Below, piece by piece: positions 28,294 through 36,324 of a stretch of DNA of 64,000 bases (its first letter is position 1; each line of letters starts with the position of its first letter). Origin of the DNA: Neorhodopirellula pilleata (GTDB taxonomy: Bacteria > Planctomycetota > Planctomycetia > Pirellulales > Pirellulaceae); assembly GCF_007859915.1 (NCBI RefSeq), contig NZ_SJPM01000004.1, forward strand, positions 1 through 64,000, given 5' to 3'. The notes under the pieces were generated by a model. That model was not told the DNA's origin. It searched no databases and saw nothing but the letters and a program-made list of their open reading frames with translations. Both the position numbers and the translations under genes were made by a program.

Positions 28294-28554
28294 ATGAAAT
28301 ACAACTTTCGTTTGAACCTATATGTCGCTGTATTCGAAGCGACCTTCATCGTTTTGATTGCCTGCAGAACTTCGCGAGCGCAGCCCCCCAGTCCGGCGGC
28401 ACTGCATTCAGCGGAATCGAACGTGATTCTAAAGATTGTCTCGCTTGATGGCATTGAAATCGTCCATCGCAAAGCGGGGCCGATGGATGGCCCAGTCCGC
28501 CGCAATGCTGGCCGACATTCGTTGATGCTCTCAGGACTCGCGTGCAATCACTGA
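28294..28554 (+). pseudogene. N-terminal fragment of the alpha/beta hydrolase
   Basis: The 86-codon frame aligns from its first residue with the intact gene at 50007: MKYNFRLNLYVAVFEA against [16 protein letters not shown]. It keeps the signal-peptide region, then VSLDGIEIVHRKAGPMD (intact: [17 protein letters not shown]), and ends before the oxyanion-hole HGFPTS. It cannot be an enzyme. Both this and the next fragment mirror genes at 46-51 kb. Confidence 0.7.
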
Positions 28555-28658
28555 ACCGGCGTGTATAATCTTGGCCCGCGCGGAACTCCGCCATTTGCGG
28601 CATCGCTATTCGATCTCTGCTGTTTTCACACGCGTAAGCAGAAGGACGAATTATCACT

Positions 28659-28790
28659 ATGAGTAGAAGATTGAAACAAATTATGACGGGCCTTTGTGTT
28701 TGTTGTGCTGGGTTTCCAGTCAACGTTGCGGATGCTTGCAGCCGTGCTGTCTATTTCGGTGCGCTCGGTCAGACAGTTATTCAACTGTAA
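28659..28790 (+). pseudogene. N-terminal fragment of a choloylglycine-hydrolase-like gene
   Basis: A 43-residue frame: a leader with LCVCCAGFPVNVADACSRAVYFG, in which the Cys of ACS would be the N-terminal nucleophile after signal removal in linear-amide hydrolases (penicillin V acylase/bile salt hydrolase family). It stops at TAA soon after. The same leader occurs at 46256-46330, where the downstream part survives but the start is lost. The two loci hold complementary wreckage of one gene type. Confidence 0.65.
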
Positions 28791-29073
28791 TGGTGACCTC
28801 GTAGCTGGTTTTCTCGACGAGTTTTTCCTTGCTGCGCACGGTAGCTTTGACAGGCAGCAAATATGATTTCGATTTGGTGTCGCGAAAGATTGACGTTTGC
28901 CAGCTCGTGTCGCCGACCGTAGCGGTCACTCGGATCGAGCCAAAGTTTCGTTTGCGGTGGGAGCAAAACCGTTCGAGATCCTCTGCATCCTCAACGGGAA
29001 GACTAACGAACCACCAAGATGACTCACCACCATACTTCCAAAGCTCTCCCGAGAAGCAGCAGCTAAAAATCAT
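28781..29073 (-). CDS. DUF1905 protein
   Basis: From the ATG at 29073 the protein is 97 residues and consists only of a DUF1905 beta-barrel (FSGELWKYGGESSWWFVSLP, then FGSIRVTATVGDTSWQTSIF, ending in YEVTITVE). The family is small and of unknown biochemical role, often fused to other domains but complete here. A 22-residue upstream extension to 29139 has no family match. Its 3' end overlaps the choloylglycine-hydrolase fragment by 10 bp on the opposite strand. Confidence 0.75.
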
Positions 29074-29704
29074 CGTGCGAAACCATTTGATTGCCGTATC
29101 TATGCAGAAACGCGAACCCGAAGAAGACTGTTTGACCATTAAGCCTCGTGCTGTGTGAACGAAGGTTCCAGGATACCAGAAGCTTGGTCTTGCGTTGACA
29201 AAATACGCTTTGGGGCAGGTCTAGGCACGCCGGGTTTCTGTGGACCAACCTCGCTTGCTACGCGGTTGGCGAATCGCATGAAATGAATCGCGATCCAAAA
29301 GTACCGCGAAGATATGGACGGTCCGGGAAATCACGGTGATTCGATAGAATCCATATCAATTCAGGCCTCCCTAACTCGACCGTGGTTGACAACGGCACAC
29401 TTTTAGCTTGTAATGTGCAAGTCACTGGCCGTTCCGACACTCGGAGTTGCTGCCATGTTTTTGTCGATCAGGTGGCCTGTTATTTCTGGTTGGTGTTTTT
29501 GTCACTGAAGCCATGCCGGTACGGCAATCATTTGCCGAGGAAAGCGAAGGCGTTTGACCGACGACATGAGCTGGAACGATCTTTCCCATGGCGGTTCAAA
29601 CTCGCAGGCCATCTTGAACTATTTGAGTGATTCGATTTTCAATGAATGTGGTTTTTGTCCATTGGCACGCAATGCCGCAATATCAATGCGACTCGCTTGC
29701 TCCA
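29074..29704. other. Gene-free stretch
   Basis: About 630 bases with only short, unconvincing frames on both strands. No homology I recognise, no long hairpin. It separates the debris zone from the repeat-rich island that begins at 29705. Confidence 0.4.
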
Positions 29705-29759
29705 TAGTGGCACGGTGGTCTCCACCGTGAATCACGACGGAGGACCGTCGTGCCACTAT
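29705..29759. repeat. REP/BIME element A
   Basis: Two back-to-back hairpins: TAGTGG then CACGGTGG-TCT-CCACCGTG, a short linker AAT, then CACGACGG-AGGA-CCGTCGTG and CCACTA. The second stem differs from the consensus (GGTGG to GACGG) at both arms, so pairing is preserved. It lies upstream of the kinase gene. Confidence 0.85.
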
Positions 29760-29790
29760 TCCTAACGCCAAAAGGTAAAGTGTCGATCAC

Positions 29791-31029
29791 GTGACCGCTG
29801 AAAAACGCAGTAATGAATTGCCAGAGACTATCGCCCCCGATCCGACAGCGGCCGGCGACGAAGCCAGCCTCATCCTGACCGGCACGGCCGGACTGACTTC
29901 GTTACCTACGGTCGGTCGATCGGGGAACCAGGTGACTCTGACGTCTCGCAATGAAGTACGCTATCGGAGCGAGAGCGTCTTGGGCCGCGGCGGAATGGGC
30001 GAAGTACGGCTTGCCAGTGACCAAGACATCGGTCGGCGCGTGGCGGTCAAACGCTTGCTTGACAAAAAAAATCCGCAGTCGGTAGCGCGTTTTATTGACG
30101 AGGTTCGCACGGTCGGCAAACTCGAGCATCCCAACATCGTCCCCATACACGATGTGGGCGTCGATGCCGACGGAAGTCTGTTCTTCGTGATGAAATATGT
30201 GGACGGAGAAACTCTCGCGTCGATCATCTCACGACTGCGCGAAGGGGACGGCGAGTATCACAAGCGATACAGTTTCGAGGCTCGCCTGGATCTCTTTTCA
30301 GGTTTGCTGAGGGCTCTTCAGTACGCTCACGAACAAGGCATGCTGCATCGGGACGTGAAGCCCGAGAACATCATGGTCGGCCATTTCGGCGAAGTCATGT
30401 TGACCGACTGGGGCATCGCTCGTCATGTCAATCACCGCCAAGGTAGCTCAGCAGATAACGACAAGCCAGCGGTTGAGATGCCGCGTGCATCGGGACAAAC
30501 GATCGATGGATCCATCATCGGCACGATCGGATACATGTCGCCCGAACAGGCCTCCGGGCATTCGGAAGAGATCGACGCGAGAAGTGACCTCTACGCAGCG
30601 TTTGTCGTTCTTTATGAACTCTTATCAACGCAAGCGTTCGCCCCACGCGGCGATTCGCTGTTGAAAGTGATCACTGACGCGAAGGAACGTCAAGCTCCAC
30701 AGTTCCTTGACCCGAATTTCGCCAGTCGCTACCAACCGGCGGTGCCAGCGGAACTTCGCCACTTTTTGCGTCGCGGCCTTCAACCCGCAAAGAAAGACCG
30801 CTTCCAAAGCGCGGGCAATGTGCTTCGCGATCTAGAACGTATCCGCTCGGGTGAGCCACCGATCCAGTGCGCCGGCACTTTTATCAAGGTTGCCAACGCT
30901 AGGCTCGAACGCTTGGTCGACAAACGCCCGATCCTCGCCATTAGTCTCTATGTGATGACGACCTGTCTATTCTTGATTGGGATCGTGACCACCTGCATGG
31001 TTATAGTGGCACGTTGGTCCCCAACGTGA
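29791..31029 (+). CDS. Membrane-anchored Ser/Thr protein kinase
   Basis: A 412-residue PknB-type kinase with a GTG start. The glycine loop is GRGGMGEV (65-72), the ATP lysine is in VAVKRLL (Lys-87), the catalytic loop is HRDVKPEN (Asp-188), and the metal motif is DWG (206-208) as in the larger kinase at 16080. The APE-like segment is GTIGYMSPEQASG. One C-terminal membrane helix (YVMTTCLFLIGIVTTCMVI) ends directly in sequence derived from REP element B, which supplies the last seven residues and the TGA. The sensory or extracytoplasmic part that usually follows the helix is therefore missing, and the gene may be 3'-truncated. Confidence 0.9.
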   Translation: MTAEKRSNELPETIAPDPTAAGDEASLILTGTAGLTSLPTVGRSGNQVTLTSRNEVRYRSESVLGRGGMGEVRLASDQDIGRRVAVKRLLDKKNPQSVARFIDEVRTVGKLEHPNIVPIHDVGVDADGSLFFVMKYVDGETLASIISRLREGDGEYHKRYSFEARLDLFSGLLRALQYAHEQGMLHRDVKPENIMVGHFGEVMLTDWGIARHVNHRQGSSADNDKPAVEMPRASGQTIDGSIIGTIGYMSPEQASGHSEEIDARSDLYAAFVVLYELLSTQAFAPRGDSLLKVITDAKERQAPQFLDPNFASRYQPAVPAELRHFLRRGLQPAKKDRFQSAGNVLRDLERIRSGEPPIQCAGTFIKVANARLERLVDKRPILAISLYVMTTCLFLIGIVTTCMVIVARWSPT

Positions 31030-31074
31030 TAGCTTAAATCGTCAAGCTCACCGTGGAGACCACGGTGCCACATT
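31004..31074. repeat. REP/BIME element B
   Basis: TAGTGG plus CACGTTGG-TCC-CCAACGTG, a linker of about 24 bases, then CACCGTGGAGACCACGGTG and CCACATT. The left stem carries GTTGG/CCAAC in place of GGTGG/CCACC, a compensated change. The kinase stop codon TGA is inside it. Confidence 0.85.
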
Positions 31075-31139
31075 AATCAGTCTCTATGTGATGACGGCTA
31101 TTCTATTCTTGACTGGGATCGTGACCACCTGCATGGTTA

Positions 31140-31210
31140 TAGTGGCACGTTGGTCCCCAACGTGATAGCTTAAATCGTCAAGCTCACCGTGGAGACCACA
31201 GTGCCACTTT
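31140..31210. repeat. REP/BIME element C
   Basis: Copy of element B made by the 136-bp duplication, 13 bases upstream of the transposase start codon. The right arm has one mismatch (CACAGTG for CACGGTG). Being this close to the start, its hairpin could hide the transposase ribosome-binding site (GGAGCG). Confidence 0.85.
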
Positions 31211-31222
31211 AAGGAGCGAAAC

Positions 31223-31873
31223 GTGATCTGGAATGTCTTTGATCGTGAAGCCGAGTCAAGAATCACCGCTCGCAATCTACCACACGTCGATCAGCCCAAC
31301 GCACTAACCTTCGTGACGATGCGGCTCGGCGATTCGATGCCCCGCAACGTTATCGCGAAGTGGCATCAAGAGGTTGAAGCTTGGCTTCGGCAACACAAGC
31401 TTGACAATAGGTCGGTCGATGAGGTGATGCGGTGTGAATCGGTTGACATGAATTTGAAAAATGAACTGCGACAGTTTCATCAGCGAAAGTGGCATGGTCA
31501 CCTGGATGATTGTCATGGGGAGTGTTGGCTTCGGCGACCAGAACTGGCTGACGAGGTTGGCCGGTCCATTTTGCACTTCAATGCAGATCGGTATGACGTC
31601 GAACGATTCGTTGTCATGCCAAATCATGTTCATGTGCTGATCCAGATGCGAAGCGGTTTTGACCTGCGAAAGACCTTTCGCGAGATCCAACGCTTTTCAG
31701 CGCGATTGATCAACAAGATACTCGAACGCGAAGGCCAGCTTTGGCAGGGTGAGCCTTTCGATCATGTCGTGCGAAGCGAAAACCAATTTGGCTACCTTCA
31801 AGGTTACATCCGCGACAATCCCAAGAAGGCAAACCTTCGTGAAGGGGAGTTCCTCCTTTGGGAATGTGAATAG
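31223..31873 (+). CDS. REP-associated tyrosine transposase (RAYT, Y1/HUH type)
   Basis: Single-strand DNA transposase-fold protein, 216 residues. The HUH motif is in VVMPNHVHVLIQ (His-135, His-137) and the nucleophilic Tyr is in GYLQGYIRDNPKKA (Tyr-195 the likely one). The N-terminus has an ALTFVTMRL strand, and there is an insertion with several His/Cys (KWHGHLDDCHGECW, 90-102). RAYTs nick single-stranded REP hairpins guided by a short 5' tetranucleotide; here elements C and D stand directly on both sides and the stop codon TAG is the first three bases of D. No terminal inverted repeats of a classic IS are present. The start GTG lies after GGAGCGAAAC. Confidence 0.9.
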   Translation: MIWNVFDREAESRITARNLPHVDQPNALTFVTMRLGDSMPRNVIAKWHQEVEAWLRQHKLDNRSVDEVMRCESVDMNLKNELRQFHQRKWHGHLDDCHGECWLRRPELADEVGRSILHFNADRYDVERFVVMPNHVHVLIQMRSGFDLRKTFREIQRFSARLINKILEREGQLWQGEPFDHVVRSENQFGYLQGYIRDNPKKANLREGEFLLWECE

Positions 31874-31932
31874 TGGCACGTTGGTCCCCAACGTGATGCT
31901 TGACTCACGGCGGGGACCGCCGTGCCACTATA
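31871..31932. repeat. REP/BIME element D
   Basis: TAGTGG plus CACGTTGG-TCC-CCAACGTG, linker ATGCTTGACT, then CACGGCGG-GGA-CCGCCGTG and CCACTA. It supplies the transposase stop and fills the convergent junction with the SDR gene, whose stop is only 3 bp further on. Confidence 0.88.
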
Positions 31933-31934
31933 GC

Positions 31935-32741
31935 TCACGCGATGTCCAGCGATTTCTTCAGTTGACTCCGAAACATTTTCGAAGGCATCACGGCACCTAG
32001 AAATCCAATCAGCTTCGAAAAACCGTCGGCGCGAATGACAGGATTCATCGTGCGAGCTTCGATCGCGTCCGCAACAGTCTTTCCAATGGCTTTTGGTTCC
32101 GGACCTTTTTGCTGCATGCGATGGAAAGCGGCGATGGCCCGATCGCGCGGACCGTCGTACACGGCGACAGGCTCGGCGGCTCGACGGAAACTTGCTTCGG
32201 CACCGGTTTTCACGCCACCGTTTTGCAAGTACGAAACCTGGATATCCAATGGCTCGACTTCATACCGCAGCCCATCGCAATAGATTTGCAGAGCGGCTTT
32301 GCTGCACGAGTAAATTGCATGGTAGGGCAATGCCGCGTCACCGGCATTGGAACTCATGTATAGCAGTCGGCCTGCACCGGCTTCTCGGAAGTGTGGCAGC
32401 AAAACTCGCGTGACACGATGAGCACCGACGAAATAGGCATCGAGCTGCTGGTGTATCTGTTCCGGCGTCGTCTCTTCAATCGCCCCCGCCGTATAGAAAC
32501 CTGCAGCGTAGAACATCGCATCGATTCGTTGTTCGTTGTCCAGAATCTTGCGAACCGCCTCCTGTATGGAATGATCGTCGTTGATTTCCAGGTCCAAGCC
32601 GACAACGTTGGAAATGGTCACCCGCGAGGCATCACGGCTGGTTCCATAGACTCGGTGACCCCGCCCGGCCAATGCTTCTGCGGCAGCTTTCCCAATTCCC
32701 GACGAAGCACCAACGACCAAACAGACTTTGCGATTCTTCAT
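31935..32741 (-). CDS. SDR-family NAD(P)-dependent oxidoreductase
   Basis: A classical short-chain dehydrogenase of 268 residues. The cofactor motif is VVGASSGIGKAAAE at the N-terminus; the catalytic residues are Ser in LLYMSSNAG and YSCSK (Tyr/Lys). The TSRD after the second strand suggests NADP use. The substrate cannot be read. The gene runs alone between REP elements D (3' side) and E (5' side) and ends 3 bp from D. Confidence 0.92.
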   Translation of the reverse strand: MKNRKVCLVVGASSGIGKAAAEALAGRGHRVYGTSRDASRVTISNVVGLDLEINDDHSIQEAVRKILDNEQRIDAMFYAAGFYTAGAIEETTPEQIHQQLDAYFVGAHRVTRVLLPHFREAGAGRLLYMSSNAGDAALPYHAIYSCSKAALQIYCDGLRYEVEPLDIQVSYLQNGGVKTGAEASFRRAAEPVAVYDGPRDRAIAAFHRMQQKGPEPKAIGKTVADAIEARTMNPVIRADGFSKLIGFLGAVMPSKMFRSQLKKSLDIA

Positions 32742-32880
32742 TCGAAGTAGGTTCCTATTTCTAATTCTCGACGGTTGGGTAGTCAGATCTCGCTACGATA
32801 CAGCATACGCAGATAGCTTGCAAAGTGCAACATACGAGGCAGTGTCGACTTCAGTGTTTTTGTACAGCGCCGTGTTAAAA

Positions 32881-32943
32881 TAGTGGCACGTTGGTCCCCA
32901 ACGTAATTCGTGATTCACGGTGGAGGACCACCGTGCCACTATT
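32881..32943. repeat. REP/BIME element E
   Basis: TAGTGG plus CACGTTGG-TCC-CCAACGT, linker, then CACGGTGG-AGGA-CCACCGTG and CCACTA. It lies upstream of the SDR gene and upstream of the fragment at 33043. Confidence 0.88.
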
Positions 32944-33042
32944 AGACCCGCAATCAGGCATCTCCGACATTGCGTCCGAGAGGCAATCCGTGGTAGCTTG
33001 CACTGTGAAAGCGAATGCTCCAGAATCACGAGAGAACGAAAA

Positions 33043-33411
33043 ATGGAAAAGGTAGGCGATGTGACGTCACACACGAATGACCGATCGATCCCGCTGGCAG
33101 GCGAGAGCAGGACGGCACTGAGGACCTGGCCAGCGATCGGCCTGTTGTCACTGATGATGATCGCGAAAGGCTTGCCATGGTTGTTTTCGGAGCCTCCGCA
33201 GTCCGTCCAAGTCGCCAGTCTCTTGGGACCTGCCGCCGCCGCTTTGTTTTTGATCGTTTGGTGGCTCTTTGCCAGCCGTGCGGGCAGAAAGGAGAAAGTT
33301 GGTGGTCTGCTTGGCCTGGGCGTCGTCGCGGGTCTAACTTTCTTGCTACTTCATCCGACGATGCGGGTGTTCGAGCTTCCGGTCACTTCACCAGTAGTCG
33401 ACTCTTTTTGA
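33043..33411 (+). pseudogene. N-terminal fragment of a membrane-anchored PQQ/beta-propeller protein
   Basis: From the ATG at 33043 come 122 residues with three hydrophobic segments: WPAIGLLSLMMIAKGLPWLF, AAAALFLIVWWLFASR and LGLGVVAGLTFLLLHPTM. This order (short cytoplasmic start, LRTWPA, three helices, LLHP) is what I recall from the membrane domain before the propeller in planctomycete PQQ-like repeat proteins. The frame ends where the propeller should begin. The end meets the broken adaptor gene and a hairpin at 33425, so a deletion probably joined the two. Confidence 0.5.
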
Positions 33412-34236
33412 ACGGGAGATGAATCGGCGTCTTGGAGAGACGCCGTTATGGTTCTTTACGCCCACTTTGACTCGCACGGTGCCGTTGGTCGGGTCGATCT
33501 TGGGCGACATCTCGCGAATAAAACCGACTGCTTTGATGGGCGGGGCCGACTGCAACGATAGGTCGATGTTGTTCTTTTCCGGCGGTCCGGGAGGGAACGC
33601 GTCCAAGACCACGTCCCGTTCACCATCCACGGCAATCGTGTAAACCGGAGCGCCGGCGACGACGACTTGCCCCGCCTCGGCCTGCCTCGTCGTAACCACG
33701 CCCGCGACGGTTGCCCGTAGGTCGGTGTAGGAAAGTTGCAACTCTGCTAACTCAAGGCCGCCATTGGCGATCAGCAGACTCGCTTTTGCCGATAATACTT
33801 CGGCCATCGCACCGTCGAATTCTTACTTGGACGCCGCCATGCGGGGAAGCAACTGCTAGATTCGTTTGAAATTCGCGTTGCGTTCCTCAAACTCGGCCTG
33901 GGCCGACCGCACCGATGCTTTCGCCGCATCGACATCGGCCGTTTGCTGGATGGAATCGATTCTCGCCAACAGATCACCCACGACAACGTGTTGACCGACT
34001 TCGGCGATGTGGTACTCGATCCGGCCGCCCGTACGAAACGACATGTCGCTTTCAACACTCGCCCTAAACTCGCCGGTCAACGATTTGGTCACCGGACAAG
34101 AAGCGATCCTGGCGACCTGAACACGAACGCCCAGCGGCGGCAGCTCTGGTGACTTCAATCGCGATTCGCATCCCAGTATTGTTGCAAAGGTCAGAACCAA
34201 TAGAGTCGTTAGCCCTTGGAATTTGCCTCGATTCAT
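33388..34236 (-). pseudogene. HlyD/MFP-family efflux adaptor with two in-frame stops and a lost 3' end
   Basis: All parts lie in one minus-strand frame: lipoprotein signal (TFATILGC), first lipoyl half (FRASVESDMSFRTGGRIEYH), start of the helical hairpin, then TAG after FKRI and TAA after MAASK (33829-33858), and then the second half with DLRATVAGVVTTRQAEAGQVV and the barrel. The C-terminus ends in the hairpin sequence at 33425-33445 instead of the usual membrane-proximal domain. Both stops sit in the hairpin region and are one base from sense codons. No RND partner gene survives here. The alternative start is at 34296. Confidence 0.8.
33425..33445. repeat. Perfect hairpin at the joint of two gene fragments
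   Basis: CGGCGTCT (33425-33432), loop TGGAG, AGACGCCG (33438-33445). It marks the point where the PQQ-protein fragment (plus) and the broken adaptor gene (minus) meet. It may be a terminator or a third small palindromic repeat. Confidence 0.6.
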
Positions 34237-34328
34237 GCCAAGATGGAGGATTACGGGCTGCATCATTTTGATCGTTGCTCGTTGCAAGTTATCCATGAAT
34301 GGCCGCAGGAAACTGGGCCGTGTTCGTT

Positions 34329-34754
34329 ATGAAAAACGACCTTCGTTCCGATTGCCCGATCGCCGCATCTCTAGATGTGATTGGTGACCGTTGGACGTTG
34401 GTTGTTCTTCGAGATCTTTTGCTGATGCAGAAGGTTGCTTTTTCGGAGATTGGGGTACAGGAAGGCATCGCGACCAACATCCTGATGAATCGGTTGGAAC
34501 GACTGACCGAGGCCGGCATCATCGAGTGCTACGCTCACCCGACCGACGGCCGCCGGCGGATCTACTTGCCGACTCAGCGTGGCATTGAGCTCATTCCGGT
34601 TTTGGTCGATCTGGTGGTCTGGGGTACCGATCACACAGCGGCTCAAGGCGTCAGAAAAATCGCCAAGGCGATCAAGCAAGATCGCGAAGGGATGATCAAG
34701 AACATCGAAGCAAAGGCGGCAGCGAGTCGTGCCGCCAATATGCCCAAGGCCTAA
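34329..34754 (+). CDS. HxlR-family transcriptional regulator
   Basis: A winged-helix regulator of 141 residues starting at the ATG of MKNDLRSDCPIAASLDVIGDRW. It has the HxlR signature: a single N-terminal Cys (CPIAASLDVIGDRWTLVVLRDLL), recognition helix GIATNILMNRLERL and wing HPTDGRRRIYLP. Some members sense aldehydes or quinones through this Cys. It is divergent from the broken adaptor gene, which it probably once regulated, and is a paralogue of the regulator at 36325. Its stop is two bases from REP element F. Confidence 0.92.
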   Translation: MKNDLRSDCPIAASLDVIGDRWTLVVLRDLLLMQKVAFSEIGVQEGIATNILMNRLERLTEAGIIECYAHPTDGRRRIYLPTQRGIELIPVLVDLVVWGTDHTAAQGVRKIAKAIKQDREGMIKNIEAKAAASRAANMPKA

Positions 34755-34755
34755 A

Positions 34756-34915
34756 TAGTGGCACGGTGGTCCTCCACCGTGAGTCTTCACTGTGAGTCTT
34801 CACTGTGAGTCTTCACCGTGAGTCTTCACCGTGAGTCTTCACCGTGAGTCTTCACCGTGAGTCTTCACCGTGAGTCTTCACTGTGCATCACGGCGGAGGA
34901 CCGCCGTGCCACTAT
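34756..34915. repeat. REP/BIME element F with 13-bp internal expansion
   Basis: Normal left hairpin CACGGTGGTCCTCCACCGTG and right hairpin CACGGCGG-AGGA-CCGCCGTG. Between them the linker GAGTCTTCAC(C/T)GT is repeated eight times at exact 13-bp spacing (starts 34781, 34794, 34807, 34820, 34833, 34846, 34859, 34872). It lies in a convergent junction and supplies the C-terminal codons of the membrane protein gene. Confidence 0.92.
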
Positions 34916-35399
34916 ATCCGCGAAGATGATTGATCAGTCGGTAGGTGATGTAAATCTGCGTCAGCAGGACGAGCGGTACGTAGTACTGGATCACGATCCA
35001 CATTCCGCCGAGGTACGACTCGAATACACCGGCTTTCAAGCCCGTTGGGATCGCAATCGCAAAGTCAACTCCGCCGACGACTACAAACACGGCAACCAAC
35101 GGAGTTGCCATCTTCGACTTGGCAGCAACCGCGATCGCAGCAGCCAGTGCGGTAACGGCGGCTGCCAGATCGCCGAACGCCATAAGCTGAATTGAACTTC
35201 GGGGAAGTTCAGGATCAATCTGTCCATTTACCAGCATTGTCAGTCCGACGAAGCGGAACGAATGGACAAGCAGTCCCGGCAAGACCGCTGGGCCAAATGG
35301 CTGCGCAGCGAACCAAGGCCGTAAGTACGTAACGTAGATGACTAGAATGGCAGTGAGGCACATCACTGCTTGGATGTTCAAAATGATGAGGCTGTTCAT
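34878..35399 (-). CDS. Small integral membrane protein of unknown function
   Basis: 173 residues with about five hydrophobic helices (IQAVMCLTAILVIYVTYL, VHSFRFVGLTMLVNG, LAAAVTALAAAIAVAA, MATPLVAVFVVVGGVDFAIAI, WIVIQYYVPLVLLTQIYI). No motif I recognise beyond that. The last residues (GYSGTAVLRRDAQ) are translated from REP element F, so the original C-terminus has been replaced or slightly extended by the repeat. It lies between elements F and G. Confidence 0.7.
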   Translation of the reverse strand: MNSLIILNIQAVMCLTAILVIYVTYLRPWFAAQPFGPAVLPGLLVHSFRFVGLTMLVNGQIDPELPRSSIQLMAFGDLAAAVTALAAAIAVAAKSKMATPLVAVFVVVGGVDFAIAIPTGLKAGVFESYLGGMWIVIQYYVPLVLLTQIYITYRLINHLRGYSGTAVLRRDAQ

Positions 35400-35440
35400 G
35401 CGTTGGTTATTTCAGGAGTTAGAGTGCCGAGATTGATGAA

Positions 35441-35506
35441 TAGTGGCACGGTGGTCCCCACCGTGAATCTGGACTCGGGATCACGGCGGAGACCGCCGTG
35501 CCACTT
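35441..35506. repeat. REP/BIME element G
   Basis: TAGTGG plus CACGGTGG-TCC-CCACCGTG, a linker of about 13 bases, then CACGGCGG-AGA-CCGCCGTG and CCACT. Read on the minus strand it supplies the end of the SDR gene (KVARRSPP and stop). Confidence 0.88.
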
Positions 35507-36242
35507 TGAAGCTCTTGTTGAGTTGCCCATAGATGAATCCTGGAGCGAGTCGGCTGAGCCATCTCAGTTGCGCTGACTGACCAGGCGCGATCTCGTCACG
35601 CCCTCGCTTAAGACCGCTGATGAGAGCCGCCACAAGTTTCTCGGGCGGCATTTTTGAAAACGAGTGGTCGAGAGTTGCCGCCAGCGGCGTATCGACGACG
35701 GGAGGCAGCAACTCGACCACTCGTACCGATGTCCCAGCAAGCTGTGTCCTCAAACACTGCGTGTATGAATGAAGGAACGCCTTGCACCCGCAGTAGACAG
35801 GTGCCGCCGCGAAGGGGACGTAAGCCAAGCCCGAGCTGACATTGACGATGATCGAAGGGCGTTTGAGTAACCCCGGAAGGAAGTGATGCACTAAACGTAC
35901 TGGGCCGGCGGCATCAATCGCGATCTCGGCGAGCTGCTTTTCCAAGGGATGGCCCTGAGTAACGTCGAAGAAGTCCATCACCCCCGCATTGTTGATTAGA
36001 ACGTCGGTACCACCGCGTCCGTCCATGAAATCGCGAAGCGCGACAACTTGCTCGTCGTTGGTGACGTCGCAAACGAATGGAGTAACGCGAGTCATTCCAG
36101 ATGCCGCTTGATCGAGCGTCGATTGATTCCGTCCCGTGATCACCACGTCGGCCCCAGTTTCTCCGAACTTTTTGGCCATCTGAAGACCGATTCCAGAACT
36201 GCCACCCGTGATGACGATACTTTTCTCGTTGATTTTCATCAT
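35481..36242 (-). CDS. SDR-family oxidoreductase, DltE-like
   Basis: A 253-residue short-chain dehydrogenase. The motifs are VITGGSSGIGLQMAKKFGE, NNAGVMDF, Ser in IIVNVSSGLAYVPF, and YCGCK (Tyr/Lys) followed by AFLHSYTQCLR, a pattern of the DltE/YkvO type. The C-terminus is closed by codons from REP element G. It is divergent from the HxlR gene at 36325 with an 82-bp gap, an arrangement typical for an SDR controlled by its HxlR neighbour. Confidence 0.92.
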   Translation of the reverse strand: MMKINEKSIVITGGSSGIGLQMAKKFGETGADVVITGRNQSTLDQAASGMTRVTPFVCDVTNDEQVVALRDFMDGRGGTDVLINNAGVMDFFDVTQGHPLEKQLAEIAIDAAGPVRLVHHFLPGLLKRPSIIVNVSSGLAYVPFAAAPVYCGCKAFLHSYTQCLRTQLAGTSVRVVELLPPVVDTPLAATLDHSFSKMPPEKLVAALISGLKRGRDEIAPGQSAQLRWLSRLAPGFIYGQLNKSFKVARRSPP

Positions 36243-36324
36243 GCAATGCTCTCCTCATGGGAAAATATGCTAACTTTTAATTCACAAGCTATCGTAGCCG
36301 CTTGCTCTTTGCAAGGTACATACC

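Larger units (their letters stand above)
30943..31214. repeat. 136-bp tandem duplication including kinase 3' end and a REP pair
   Basis: Copies 30943-31078 and 31079-31214. Each contains the last kinase helix (from AGTCTCTATGTGATGACG) plus a complete REP element (B at 31004-31074, C at 31140-31210). The copies differ at several sites (for example CGACCTGTCTATTC against CGGCTATTCTATTC). 136 is not a multiple of three and the first copy ends the gene, so the second helix copy is untranslated. Confidence 0.9.

Noticed and set aside
32920-33042. Upstream start of the 33043 fragment
   Set aside because: It lies inside REP element E and the peptide is not protein-like.
34781-34884. CRISPR-like array of 13-bp repeats
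   Set aside because: Units are contiguous with no spacers and no cas genes; it is an expanded linker in a REP element.
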